Assembly: GCF_012910805.1 (NCBI RefSeq)
Contig: NZ_WTVK01000033.1
Location: 1-64,000, forward strand
Source of the DNA: Aromatoleum evansii
GTDB lineage: Bacteria; Pseudomonadota; Gammaproteobacteria; Burkholderiales; Rhodocyclaceae
Length of the DNA stretch: 64,000 bases
Direction of reading: 5' to 3'
The notes beneath the pieces were generated by a model. The model was not told where the DNA came from and searched no databases. It worked only from the letters and a program-made list of their open reading frames with translations. Shown one piece after another: positions 1 through 8,421 of the stretch. How positions within the stretch are numbered: position 1 is the stretch's first letter; each line of letters starts with the position of its first letter. The translations under genes and the position numbers were made by a program.

Positions 1-19
1 AGATGTGTATAAGAGACAG
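1..19 (+). other. Tn5 mosaic end (Nextera adapter) at contig edge
   Basis: The first 19 bases are exactly AGATGTGTATAAGAGACAG, the hyperactive Tn5 mosaic end used in Nextera libraries. Translated, they give the well-known artefact peptide MCIRDR. This is residual library sequence, so the window begins at an untrimmed contig end and any start codon inside these bases is not real. Confidence 0.97.
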
Positions 20-20
20 G

Positions 21-293
21 GATTTCTACCGCTGGCGTCGCGCTCAGACACTCAACATCGAGCCGGCCGGCGCGGACTTCATCGTGAGCGGCGGTGCGCA
101 GCCGCACCGGGTCGCAGGCGACGGGGCGCACTGTGACTGCGCCGACTTCGCCAAGGGGCATCTCTGCAAGCACCTCATCGCCATGCGCCACCACCGGGGC
201 GATGCCGCCGTACCGCGCTTCGATCAGACCTTTCCGAGTGCCGAACCGGTTTCGCTTGCCGACCTCTGGCGCCAATCGAGGAGTTTTCGCTAA
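21..293 (+). CDS. SWIM zinc-finger protein, 5'-truncated
   Basis: This is the C-terminal part of a protein entering from the left contig edge; the true start lies outside the window because everything before base 20 is adapter. A SWIM-type zinc motif is visible: C-D-C followed by about eight residues and then C-K-H (CxCx(n)CxH). SWIM fingers bind DNA or proteins in very varied settings, so the specific role is unknown. The stop TAA overlaps the ATG of the next gene by one base (TAATG), which suggests translational coupling with the transglycosylase-like protein. What is seen is the zinc motif and the coupling; a DNA-related role is inferred. Confidence 0.75.
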   Translation, partial: DFYRWRRAQTLNIEPAGADFIVSGGAQPHRVAGDGAHCDCADFAKGHLCKHLIAMRHHRGDAAVPRFDQTFPSAEPVSLADLWRQSRSFR

Positions 294-1261
294 TGCACGC
301 CCTTCCACGCGGCTTCCTGCCGGTCACGACCTTCGGTAACGCCTACCCCTTGGATCGGCTCATACAGCCCTTCCTGCCGCGTCTGGTGCCCGCCGTGATG
401 GTGAGCTACCACTTCGCTCGGAATATGCCCGAAGGCTTTCCGCTTCCGGCTTTCATCGACTCGGGCGGATTCTCAGCCCTTCTCCCCGGTGCGCGCGTGC
501 TGGAAACCCCCGAAGGGCTGGGCGTCATCGAGCGCGAGGATCAGGAGCCCACCGAACTCATTCATCCCGACGACGTGCATGCGCTGCAGTCGCGCCTCGC
601 GCATTGGGGCTGCCCGCTCGACTTCCCGATCCCGCCCGCGATCACCGATTCCGACGAGCGCGCCCGCCGGCTGCGGCTCACGCTCGCCAACGCCCGCTAT
701 GCGCTGACGCTGCCGCGCCCCGAGCGGCTCACACTCTTTGGCGTCGTGGTCGGATGGGATGCGCCGAGCTACACGCAGTGCGCCCGCGAGCTGCTCGCCA
801 TGGGATACCGGCATCTGGCGATCGGCGGGCTCGTGCCACGCCTGAGCGACCTCGTTCTGCTCGAGCGCATCGTGCGTGGCGTGCGCGCGCTCCAGTCCAA
901 TACGGATGCCCTCCATCTCTTTGGCCTGGGACATCCCGAGCGGGTGGCGCAGGCAATGGCGTTGGGTGCGACCTCGACCGACAGCAGCAGCTATGTCCAG
1001 AACGCAGCGCGCGGCATCAGCTGGGAGGGCGCCATGCCGGAAGACCCCTCGCCGCTGGAGCGCGCGCAGAGCGCCTTGCGCAATCTACGGGCCTGCGTGC
1101 GTGCGTGCCGTGTCCGCGCCGGCAACGGTCTCAACGCGCTAGCGTTCCCGCGGATCCACTGTATCCTCGCCGCGTGCCGAAAGTCTCCGACCCCTCCGAT
1201 CCGCTGCGCTTCCTCTCCCGCGTCGAATTGCCGAACTCACCGGGCTGGGTTCTGCGCCTGA
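293..1261 (+). CDS. TGT/DpdA-like transglycosylase-family protein
   Basis: The protein resembles the TIM-barrel tRNA-guanine transglycosylase superfamily, especially compact DpdA-like members that act on DNA or are uncharacterised. Features seen: an FIDSGGFS segment near residues 56-63, matching the TGT active-site Asp (DSGGFQ); a later IGGLVPR loop; and LFGLGHPER...STDSSSY, equivalent to the region of the second catalytic Asp. The usual C-terminal TGT zinc site is not evident. The last 60 or so residues (after ACVRACR) are Cys/Arg/Pro-rich and overlap the next gene, so the real C-terminus may be shorter or frameshifted. The established family role is base exchange of guanine for a 7-deazaguanine. 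No preQ0 biosynthesis genes and no other dpd genes are in the window, so the substrate is open. Confidence 0.6.
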   Translation: MHALPRGFLPVTTFGNAYPLDRLIQPFLPRLVPAVMVSYHFARNMPEGFPLPAFIDSGGFSALLPGARVLETPEGLGVIEREDQEPTELIHPDDVHALQSRLAHWGCPLDFPIPPAITDSDERARRLRLTLANARYALTLPRPERLTLFGVVVGWDAPSYTQCARELLAMGYRHLAIGGLVPRLSDLVLLERIVRGVRALQSNTDALHLFGLGHPERVAQAMALGATSTDSSSYVQNAARGISWEGAMPEDPSPLERAQSALRNLRACVRACRVRAGNGLNALAFPRIHCILAACRKSPTPPIRCASSPASNCRTHRAGFCA

Positions 1262-1713
1262 CCACCTCTGCCGCCGCAAGCGGCGAACCATTCGAGATGT
1301 CATTTGCGGACAGCCTGTTCGCCGGCCGCGACGGCAGCCTGCGCGCGGCCAAGGCTCAACGGGATGCGCTGGCATCGAAGACACGGCGCGGCGCGCATGT
1401 GCGCGCCACCACCGCGAGCCGCGGACGAGGACTCCCATCCGGTGTGCGACTGGTCCTCCACATGCGTCCGAGCGGGCCGTATCTGCTCTGGGACGTCCTC
1501 TGGATGGAGAACGAGAAGGAGAGGCGCAAGCGCTTCAGCGTGGCGGCGCACGGCTACCGCGGAGGATTTGCCAAGGCGATCGCGTTGCGCGAACAAATGA
1601 GTGGGCTCGATCTGTCGGGGTGGGCGTGCCCGCGCATCGAGGACGTGCTGGGCAAAAGCCAGCTAGCCAATATTCTCTGCAACCAACACATTGGAAGCAG
1701 TCTCTGTCGCTGA
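1174..1713 (+). CDS. AP2-like domain protein
   Basis: This 179-aa protein starts at GTG 1174, chosen because sequence that reads as native protein begins there (VPKVSDPSDPLRFLSRVELP). Two segments with the pattern of AP2/ERF-like beta-sheet domains are visible: a strand pattern followed by an Ala-rich helix (SLRAAKAQRDALA and later GFAKAIALREQM). AP2-like domains in bacteria are found in mobile-element proteins and bind DNA. The start overlaps the end of the transglycosylase reading frame. Two further proteins of this type occur at 10555-10899 and 18393-18842. The AP2 assignment is by pattern only. Confidence 0.55.
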   Translation: MPKVSDPSDPLRFLSRVELPNSPGWVLRLTTSAAASGEPFEMSFADSLFAGRDGSLRAAKAQRDALASKTRRGAHVRATTASRGRGLPSGVRLVLHMRPSGPYLLWDVLWMENEKERRKRFSVAAHGYRGGFAKAIALREQMSGLDLSGWACPRIEDVLGKSQLANILCNQHIGSSLCR

Positions 1714-1770
1714 CGGGCGACGCCAGGCCGAAGCATTCGCGCCATCTTGTCGTATTGCTTAGCGAGCGAC

Positions 1771-2451
1771 AGGTGCGGTTTTTCAGGACGACAAGCCTGT
1801 AGAAGCACACCTAACGGTTTCCGTACGGTGTGGTCTTTCAGGGGAGACGACCGAAAAAGCGCACCGGCGGATGCCGAGACAGAGCCATAGGTGTGGTGTT
1901 ACAGGAAAGTGCGACAGTGGCCGCGTCAGGCCAGGCGGCCAAAGGTGTGTTCTTACAGGCGTGGTTTCCCGAAAAGCCACACCCCAACCCGCTCGACGTG
2001 CTTTCCGGTGTGTATTTTCGGGCGATCATTCCTGAATATACACACCCAGGGAGTGGGCAGACGCACGTCAGGCGCCCCGCGGGCAGCTTCAGGTGTGGTT
2101 TTACAGTCGCGCCCCCGATCCCTGCTGGAGCGAACACGGCGAACGGTGTGTATTTCCGGGCGCGGCTCCCGGAAAACCGCACCTCAGGCACGGACAGACC
2201 CTTCGGGTGTGCTTATTCAGGTATCTCCCCTGCCATACCACACCGAGATGCCTGCATTTGCGCCTCGGGTTTCCTGAATCCACGCCACTCAACTCCTGAA
2301 TCACCACACCTGTCGAGCCGGCTCGCCTGTAAAGACGCCCCTCACGCCTGCTCGATTGCACCGGCACGCCCGAATCGCCACACCTGACCCCCTGAATCCA
2401 CTCACCTCAGAAGCCTGACAAAGAGCACTTGCTCGCCCGAATTTCCACACC
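1771..2451. repeat. Iteron array / plasmid origin (oriV)
   Basis: About twenty degenerate copies of a 16-bp unit, consensus GGTGTGNNNTTNCAGG, occupy the gap between the AP2-like gene and rep. Direct copies include positions 1772, 1828, 1890, 1944, 2007, 2092, 2145 and 2206. Inverted copies (CCTGAANNNNCACACC) include 1796, 1851, 1969, 2031, 2168, 2229, 2295, 2367, 2391 and 2436. The left two thirds alternates direct and inverted copies head to head; from about 2229 on all copies are inverted. An array like this upstream of a Rep_3 initiator is the classic iteron-controlled origin, where Rep monomers bind iterons to open the origin and also limit copy number. Confidence 0.88.
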
Positions 2452-2633
2452 TGACACTAAGTGTCTGATTTTCCGATATCTCCATCGCGTCTACGTACGT
2501 TAACGTCGTAGTAGTCCGTTTTTATATAAGAAGATTCGACACAGCCGATGGGACGCATAGGTGCGCAACATGTTCAAGTTGACTCGCACCTGAGAAGCAC
2601 CTACTGTGCTTCCGACTATTAGGGACCGTATCT
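2452..2633 (+). promoter_or_regulatory. rep promoter/operator region
   Basis: This is the AT-rich stretch between the last iteron and the rep ATG. It holds an imperfect dyad at 2491-2511 with the 10-bp perfect core ACGTTAACGT, flanked by CTACG and CGTAG arms, and a TATATAAG box at 2523-2530 that could be a -10 element. An AGGGA ribosome-binding site lies at about 2620. In iteron plasmids the initiator usually represses its own gene from such a dyad; that role is inferred. Confidence 0.5.
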
Positions 2634-3968
2634 ATGTCGGAGAGCAAGCCAGAGAAGAACCGCGTCATCATCGCCACGGCATCCGAGGCACGGCCGACCC
2701 TACACAAAGCCCGCGAGGTGATTTACACCTACCCGAAAAAGGGCAAAATCACCCTCGTCATGAGAAAGGCATTCAACCGAATGCTCCAGAACGCGCATCA
2801 GCAGGGCATTGACGTTGAATGGTATCGGCTCCCCATTCGTCGCTTGGCGAACAATATCGACTACGACAGCAACGACATGAAGGCGTTGGTGAGCACGGTC
2901 GAGGCGATGCAGACCACGCTCATCCGATGGGGCGAGATCGACGAAAAGGGTCGCACCACACTCAATTCCGTGCAGTTGATCGGAGCGGTGAAGTTCGTCG
3001 GCGAGTTGCGCAGTGATGGCCGGCGGCTACAGACCGATCTGCTCTACAAATTCGACGATGGCGTCAAGGAACGTGTCTTCAACAGCAGCTCACGAGCGCT
3101 CCTGAATCTCGATCTACAGAACCAGTTCAAGTCGAGCTACACGGCAGCCCTCTACGAACAGCTGATGGAGGTTGTCGCAGCAGTCGAGATCGACGACGAC
3201 GGGTGGTGGCGCTCCTCTCGCTTGCCCTGGCAGGAGTGGCGCGACCTCATCATGTCTGCGGACACGTCGGCGTACTACGACAACATCAAGTATTTCAACC
3301 GCGACGTGCTGCGTAAGGCGCTCGCCGAACTGGAAGCGTTCCTTGACGAATACGAGGTCGTGGCGGTGCTTGAGAAGGAGGGGCGCGAGTACAAGCACCT
3401 CAGTTTCCAGATCCGTCTGCGCGCGCAATCCGCACTGCCGCTCGACCATTCGGTGCCGCTGATCGACACGAGCCGTGCCGAGAAGGCGATGGCCGAGTTC
3501 GGGATGAATGAAGTCGAGATCCAGGAAGTACTCGAAGCGAAAGACCTCGAGGAGATCGAAGGGGCAATTGCCTACACACGCCGCCGGATGGAAAAGCCGG
3601 GGGCCGAAAAACTCACCAAGCCCGCCGCCTACTTCATCTCAGCGCTTGCAGGAAAGTACAGCGAGCGAGCGGGCAGCATCGCCGCGAAGCTCAAGAAGCC
3701 GGCACGGTCGGATAAGGCCCCGACCTCTGGAAGCGGTCCCAGTCGCACAACGTCCGAGAGCGACATCACTCTGCGCGTCCAAATCAAGGAAGGACAGACC
3801 TATTTTTCGAGCCTCGATCCCGGCGTTCAGCAGCAGAAACTCGAGGAGTGGGTGAGGCACGAGGCAAACACGTACCAGAAATCGATGTTCGCCAAGGATG
3901 GCTTGAAGTCGACCAGTGTCACGAATGGCTTCTTCACCTGGCTCGCCAGAGCCGCGGGGGCACCGTAG
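2634..3968 (+). CDS. Plasmid replication initiator, Rep_3 (RepB) family
   Basis: This 444-aa protein has the layout of Rep_3 initiators. An N-terminal winged-helix domain contains KITLVMRKAFNRML and WYRLPIRRLANNIDYDS. The second winged helix contains TAALYEQLMEV, LPWQEWRDLIM and YFNRDVLRKALAELE. The C-terminal 140 residues are a charged extension of unknown function (EVLEAKDLEEIEGAIAYTRR). Such proteins bind the adjacent iterons, melt the origin and load the host helicase. The ATG follows an AGGGA site. The location immediately downstream of the iteron array makes the function secure. Copy control through iteron handcuffing and autoregulation is expected from the family. Confidence 0.92.
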   Translation: MSESKPEKNRVIIATASEARPTLHKAREVIYTYPKKGKITLVMRKAFNRMLQNAHQQGIDVEWYRLPIRRLANNIDYDSNDMKALVSTVEAMQTTLIRWGEIDEKGRTTLNSVQLIGAVKFVGELRSDGRRLQTDLLYKFDDGVKERVFNSSSRALLNLDLQNQFKSSYTAALYEQLMEVVAAVEIDDDGWWRSSRLPWQEWRDLIMSADTSAYYDNIKYFNRDVLRKALAELEAFLDEYEVVAVLEKEGREYKHLSFQIRLRAQSALPLDHSVPLIDTSRAEKAMAEFGMNEVEIQEVLEAKDLEEIEGAIAYTRRRMEKPGAEKLTKPAAYFISALAGKYSERAGSIAAKLKKPARSDKAPTSGSGPSRTTSESDITLRVQIKEGQTYFSSLDPGVQQQKLEEWVRHEANTYQKSMFAKDGLKSTSVTNGFFTWLARAAGAP

Positions 3969-4163
3969 GGTACCTGCGACCTCGCTCACACGAATCTCTA
4001 GATACCGTTCGTTTAGGCGCACCGCGCAAGATACTCGCTCAGGCGGGACGAATACAGTGGCTCAGCGCCCACCTTAATCGACAAGTCGTCGGCGCTCTCA
4101 ATAACATAGTCATACAGCGCTAACATATAGTCATCTCCCAAGATCGTACTAGCGGGGTATTCC

Positions 4164-7100
4164 GTGGATTTCCGAGTTAATCGTCTTATTCTCATTGGGT
4201 CATATTGCCGGAGCCGTATCGCGGAAGTGGACTTGTCTGGGCATATCACGATCAACGGCGAGAACGGCGCGGGGAAGACGACCCTATTGCGTCTTCTGCC
4301 GCTCTTCTTTGGGGAGAGCCCGTCGAAGATTCTGCGCGGCGACGAGAACAACGTGAAAATGGCCCGGTACTACTTCCCGACGACGGCCAGTTACGTGGTC
4401 TTCGAGTACGTGCGCCGGGATCAGAAGGTCATGGCAGTGATCCACGCCGAGAGCCAGACGGACAAGCTGGTGTATCGGCTGATCGACAGCGCGTACAGGC
4501 CAGAACTTTTCATGGACGGCGAAGAAGTCGTTCAGACCGGAGCACTGCATCGCCACCTGGAAAAGCAGGGGGTCTTCGACTCGAAGGCGCTCGGACTACA
4601 CGCCTATCGCAGCGTCATCCAGAACACGGCCGGACGTGAATACAAGCATCTGGCGAGCCGCTTTGCCTTCACCGCCTCGACTGGAAGGCTCACCAACATT
4701 GAGCGCGTCGTGACCGCAATCCTGCAACGGGTGACGACGTTCCACGACCTCAAGCGCATGATCGTTTCGTCCATTCTAGATGAGCAGGATGTGTTCTCCC
4801 TGCGCACAAGCCGGAAGGATCTGCTGCACTGGGCCAGCGAGTACGAAGCTCACTATGCGGTAATGGGCAAGGCCGGGGTGATGGCCGACCTCGACCGGCT
4901 CGATCACCAGCGCCTCACGATCGAAATCGATTTCGGTCGCCTCCATGCATGCTTCCGCGTGCTGCGCGAATATCACCGTGAGCAGGTCGCGCTAGCCGAG
5001 AACGACGAGCGCCAGGCGAAAGCGGCCAAGACTGTCGAGGAGAACAGCTTCTCCGCACAGCTGATTGACGTCAATACGCGCAAGAGCACTGCGGAGAGCG
5101 CGGCCGGACGTGCCAAGTCAGATATTGAATCGCTCGACAAACGGAAGGCGCATTTCGACCGCGAAAATGCCGAGCAGAAGATGCTCGAGGTCGATTGCGT
5201 CCCGGCCCTCACGACGCAACTGGGTCCCCTAACGACCCGATTCGACGAACTCAAGCGGCAGGTGAAGTCCTTGACACAGGTCTTCGACGAACTCGAATCG
5301 GACGCCCAAAAGGAAGCTCATTCGCAACGGGAGGTGCTCCAGGCGGCCCAGACCGACGCCTATCGTGAGACCGCTGAACTCAAGGACCGCGCCGCGAGTA
5401 TCCAGCGCGAGCACCTGCAAGCCATCCGGGAAAGGCACGATACCGAGCGCGCCGAGGCTGAAAGTGTCGTGTCAGCTCTGCGTGTCCGCGAAGCTGGCTT
5501 GGCGGCGGAAGTGCGCGCTGCGCAGGCAGAGCCTGAAACAGTTGCAGCACTAGAAAAGGCGCGTGAGATCGAGCGTGCTGCTGTCGCCAATCTTGAAGCG
5601 TTGCACGAAGGGAGTGGGGCGGTTAGCCGAGCCTATGACACGGCCTTGAATGCCTTTTCAGAGCTGGATGCACTGATCACCAACGGATCTGTCTCGATCG
5701 ACAAACTGCAAGACGAGCTCGATCACCTGCTTCTCGCGGACAGTGCAGGCGAGGATACGCTGCTCGGATTCTTGCGCCGGAACAGGTCTGGGTGGGTCGG
5801 CAACATCGGCCGCATCATTCCTGAAGAGTCACTGTTGCGCACCGACCTGTCGCCGTCCTTGAGTGGAGGTGACGATTTCTACGGGGTCACCCTTGACCTC
5901 GAACGCCTCGACGTGGGTCGGTTCGCTTCCGAGGAAATGCTGCAGGACGAGATCGCCGCGGCTCGCATCCGACTTGACCGCAAGCGCGAGGAAGTCGAAA
6001 CGGCACGAAAGGATCTGGCCGCGAAGCATGACGGACTCAACGTAGCGAGAGCAGCACGCGACACTCATCATCGCTGCCTCGACCGGGCGAAAGCGGACAA
6101 GGCCAATGCCATGTCCGTCGTCGCAGACGCACAACGCCGAGTGGCGGACAGCCAGAAGGCCGCCACACGGACAGCGAAGGCGGCGCTTGATCAATGCTCG
6201 CGTGAGCGTGCCGAGGCCCAGCAGCGGGCCGAACGGCTCAAACATTCGCATCGTGAGGAGATCGCGCGCATCGAGGACGTCCATCGGAACGAACTGAGGG
6301 CCGTCGACCATTCTTTGCGTGATGCGCTTGCTTCGATCCAGTCTCGGCAGACGGCATTCGATAAGGACCTACAGGACCGGCTCAAGCAGATCGCCAAGGA
6401 CCGAGACCAGTGCCTGCGCGACCACTCTGTTTCACCCGATGTCCTCAATGGCCTGTCGAAACAGATTGCGGGTCTGACAGGGCGAATTGAAGCGGCTGAA
6501 AAGCATCGCCCGTTTGTCGCAGAGTATCGGGATTGGTTGGCGCATACTTGGCCGAAACGGGCCAAGTACGTGCTCGACTATGAAACTGAGCGGGCCAGCG
6601 CCGAGACGTTCAAGCAAGAGCACATTGATCTGCAGCGAAAACGCACTGAAGTGCTGACGGCGATGGACCGTGCCATCGACGCGGCGGGCCGTCGCGCCGA
6701 GGGGCACCACCAGATCGAGACCAGGGCCCTGCATCAGATGGAGTCCTTGGCAGCGTGGTCGGTCGATTCCGAAGTGCTCGCTGCCGGCTACACCGACGAC
6801 CTGACCCTCGACCGGCTCAGCAGCGACCGAGCGCGCCTGCAGAAGAGCTACAGCGAGTGTCGTGATCGCATTCGTGAAGGCGTCGAAGACATCCGGCGCG
6901 AAATGTGTCGGGAGCAGGGCACCGGACCGGAGCGCTTCCATGCCCACGCCGTTCAAGAGCTGGGATCTTTGCGCCACGGCAGCGAGTACGAGTGGATCAA
7001 GGTCTTCCGTACGTGGTTCAACGAGCGCCACGGCGAGAACCGAGACTCCCTGGTACAGCTCGGCCGTACGATGGCGCAGAACGTGAGCTACTTTTGGAAA

Positions 7101-7790
7101 AGCTTGCGCAACTTCAAGCAAAACGTCGCAAATTTCTCGACAGATCTGCGTGCGAACTTGGAGCAGGGACGTATTTTCGCCAGCATCTCGGATGTTTCGA
7201 CCGATATCCGCACCCACGTCGACACCCAAAACTACTGGGAGGCCGTAGAGGAGCTACACCACGAGTATGACGCATGGCACACGCAAGGCGACGCGCTGCC
7301 ACCGGCGAGCTTCGTCGCCGCCGCACGAAAGGTCGCCGAGGTATTGAGTGAGGACAAGGGCCTTATTGCCGATCCGGTGGATCTCATTAGCCTCAAGATC
7401 AGCGCGAACGTGAACAACGAAGGCATGAAGACGGCCAGCAACGAAGTAGCGCTCGCCAACATGAGCAGCAATGGCCTCTCCTACATCATCCTTTGCGTAG
7501 TGCTCATCGGCTTCGTTAATCGAATCCGGCGCAAGGAGCAGGTCGTAATCCCTTTCGTGATCGACGAGCTCAAGGATCTGAGCTACCCGAACGCGAAGAC
7601 CCTGTTGGAGCTTCTGACGCGCAACAACATCACGATGGTGTCGGCATTCCCGGACCTCGATCTGGACCTCGCTGAGCTGTTCCACCTCAACTACAAAATC
7701 CAGCCCGGACGCGAGGTTGCCCTGATCGACAAGGATGCGCTGCTTTCCGACGCGGACGACGAGATCGACGAGGAAGCCGCCTATGTTTGA
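4164..7790 (+). CDS. jetC: Wadjet-like SMC ATPase (JetC/MksB type)
   Basis: This 1208-aa MukB-like SMC protein is the motor of a plasmid-defence complex. Walker A is at residues 32-39 (GENGAGKT). Long Glu/Arg/Ala-rich coiled coils fill roughly residues 250-1000, with a likely hinge-type interruption around 530-590. The C-terminal head carries a signature-like SSNGLS at about 1101 and Walker B IPFVIDEL at about 1129-1136. Wadjet SMC subunits extrude DNA loops and sense small circular plasmids, which the nuclease subunit then cuts. The start is GTG; about 195 bp separate it from rep, so it probably has its own promoter. It overlaps jetB by 8 bp. It could also be called MksB; the toprim partner downstream favours Wadjet. 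Confidence 0.85.
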   Translation: MDFRVNRLILIGSYCRSRIAEVDLSGHITINGENGAGKTTLLRLLPLFFGESPSKILRGDENNVKMARYYFPTTASYVVFEYVRRDQKVMAVIHAESQTDKLVYRLIDSAYRPELFMDGEEVVQTGALHRHLEKQGVFDSKALGLHAYRSVIQNTAGREYKHLASRFAFTASTGRLTNIERVVTAILQRVTTFHDLKRMIVSSILDEQDVFSLRTSRKDLLHWASEYEAHYAVMGKAGVMADLDRLDHQRLTIEIDFGRLHACFRVLREYHREQVALAENDERQAKAAKTVEENSFSAQLIDVNTRKSTAESAAGRAKSDIESLDKRKAHFDRENAEQKMLEVDCVPALTTQLGPLTTRFDELKRQVKSLTQVFDELESDAQKEAHSQREVLQAAQTDAYRETAELKDRAASIQREHLQAIRERHDTERAEAESVVSALRVREAGLAAEVRAAQAEPETVAALEKAREIERAAVANLEALHEGSGAVSRAYDTALNAFSELDALITNGSVSIDKLQDELDHLLLADSAGEDTLLGFLRRNRSGWVGNIGRIIPEESLLRTDLSPSLSGGDDFYGVTLDLERLDVGRFASEEMLQDEIAAARIRLDRKREEVETARKDLAAKHDGLNVARAARDTHHRCLDRAKADKANAMSVVADAQRRVADSQKAATRTAKAALDQCSRERAEAQQRAERLKHSHREEIARIEDVHRNELRAVDHSLRDALASIQSRQTAFDKDLQDRLKQIAKDRDQCLRDHSVSPDVLNGLSKQIAGLTGRIEAAEKHRPFVAEYRDWLAHTWPKRAKYVLDYETERASAETFKQEHIDLQRKRTEVLTAMDRAIDAAGRRAEGHHQIETRALHQMESLAAWSVDSEVLAAGYTDDLTLDRLSSDRARLQKSYSECRDRIREGVEDIRREMCREQGTGPERFHAHAVQELGSLRHGSEYEWIKVFRTWFNERHGENRDSLVQLGRTMAQNVSYFWKSLRNFKQNVANFSTDLRANLEQGRIFASISDVSTDIRTHVDTQNYWEAVEELHHEYDAWHTQGDALPPASFVAAARKVAEVLSEDKGLIADPVDLISLKISANVNNEGMKTASNEVALANMSSNGLSYIILCVVLIGFVNRIRRKEQVVIPFVIDELKDLSYPNAKTLLELLTRNNITMVSAFPDLDLDLAELFHLNYKIQPGREVALIDKDALLSDADDEIDEEAAYV

Positions 7791-8421
7791 GCAGACCGCC
7801 ATCCGGCTCCTCGAAGGGGCCTTCATTTGCGAATCGACGGCACCTGAAGCCTTCCGTTGGCTCAATTCCGAGCACGCGCAGGCCGAAGTCGGCGAGTATC
7901 TAGGCAAGCTGGGCCGCAAGCTGACGATGACGCCGAACCGCCTCGCGTACTACGCGACGTGGGCTCGTGTCGGCAAGGGCGAGCAAACCGAAATCAAGAA
8001 GGTCTTCGCGCACATCAAGCAGACGATTCGCCCGGTCATGCACTTTCTGTCGCTTTGCATGGAATCGGGGCGCCAGGATAGCGCGCCTTCACCGGGTGAT
8101 CTGCTCGACTATGCGACCCTGCTGTCTCAGGTCACCTCAAACCAGCATTTCGGGGAAATGCTGCGGGCTTTCGGAACGATGGGCAAAGAGTTCGCCGTCA
8201 GTGACGCCTCCACGATGAATGGGATGCTCAACAAGGTTATCGTGCAGATGGAGCGTTGGGGCTACCTAATAGCGGTCAATCGCGAACATGAGACGTATCG
8301 CTTCACGGGCAAGCTCGACTACTACTATCAGGTCATCGATTTCCTGCTGGAGAACGAGCCAATTACCGATAGCGCTGCACTCAATCAGGAGCCAGAACCC
8401 GATCAGGGGAGGTTGTTGTGA
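7783..8421 (+). CDS. jetB: Wadjet-like kleisin-associated (KITE) subunit
   Basis: This 212-aa protein starts at ATG 7783, inside the last codons of jetC. It is predicted to be the winged-helix KITE subunit (JetB/MksE class) that bridges the kleisin and the SMC heads. The evidence is mainly position and size: small, helix-rich, with winged-helix-like ends (EVGEYLGKLGRKLTMTPNRL and ERWGYLIAV...YRFTGKLDYY). It is translationally coupled to jetA through a GTGA overlap at 8418-8421. No catalytic motif is expected or seen. Confidence 0.75.
   Translation: MFEQTAIRLLEGAFICESTAPEAFRWLNSEHAQAEVGEYLGKLGRKLTMTPNRLAYYATWARVGKGEQTEIKKVFAHIKQTIRPVMHFLSLCMESGRQDSAPSPGDLLDYATLLSQVTSNQHFGEMLRAFGTMGKEFAVSDASTMNGMLNKVIVQMERWGYLIAVNREHETYRFTGKLDYYYQVIDFLLENEPITDSAALNQEPEPDQGRLL

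Noticed and set aside
6432-7229. Minus-strand 265-aa frame inside jetC
   Set aside because: Lies entirely opposite the SMC coiled-coil and head coding region; no independent motif.
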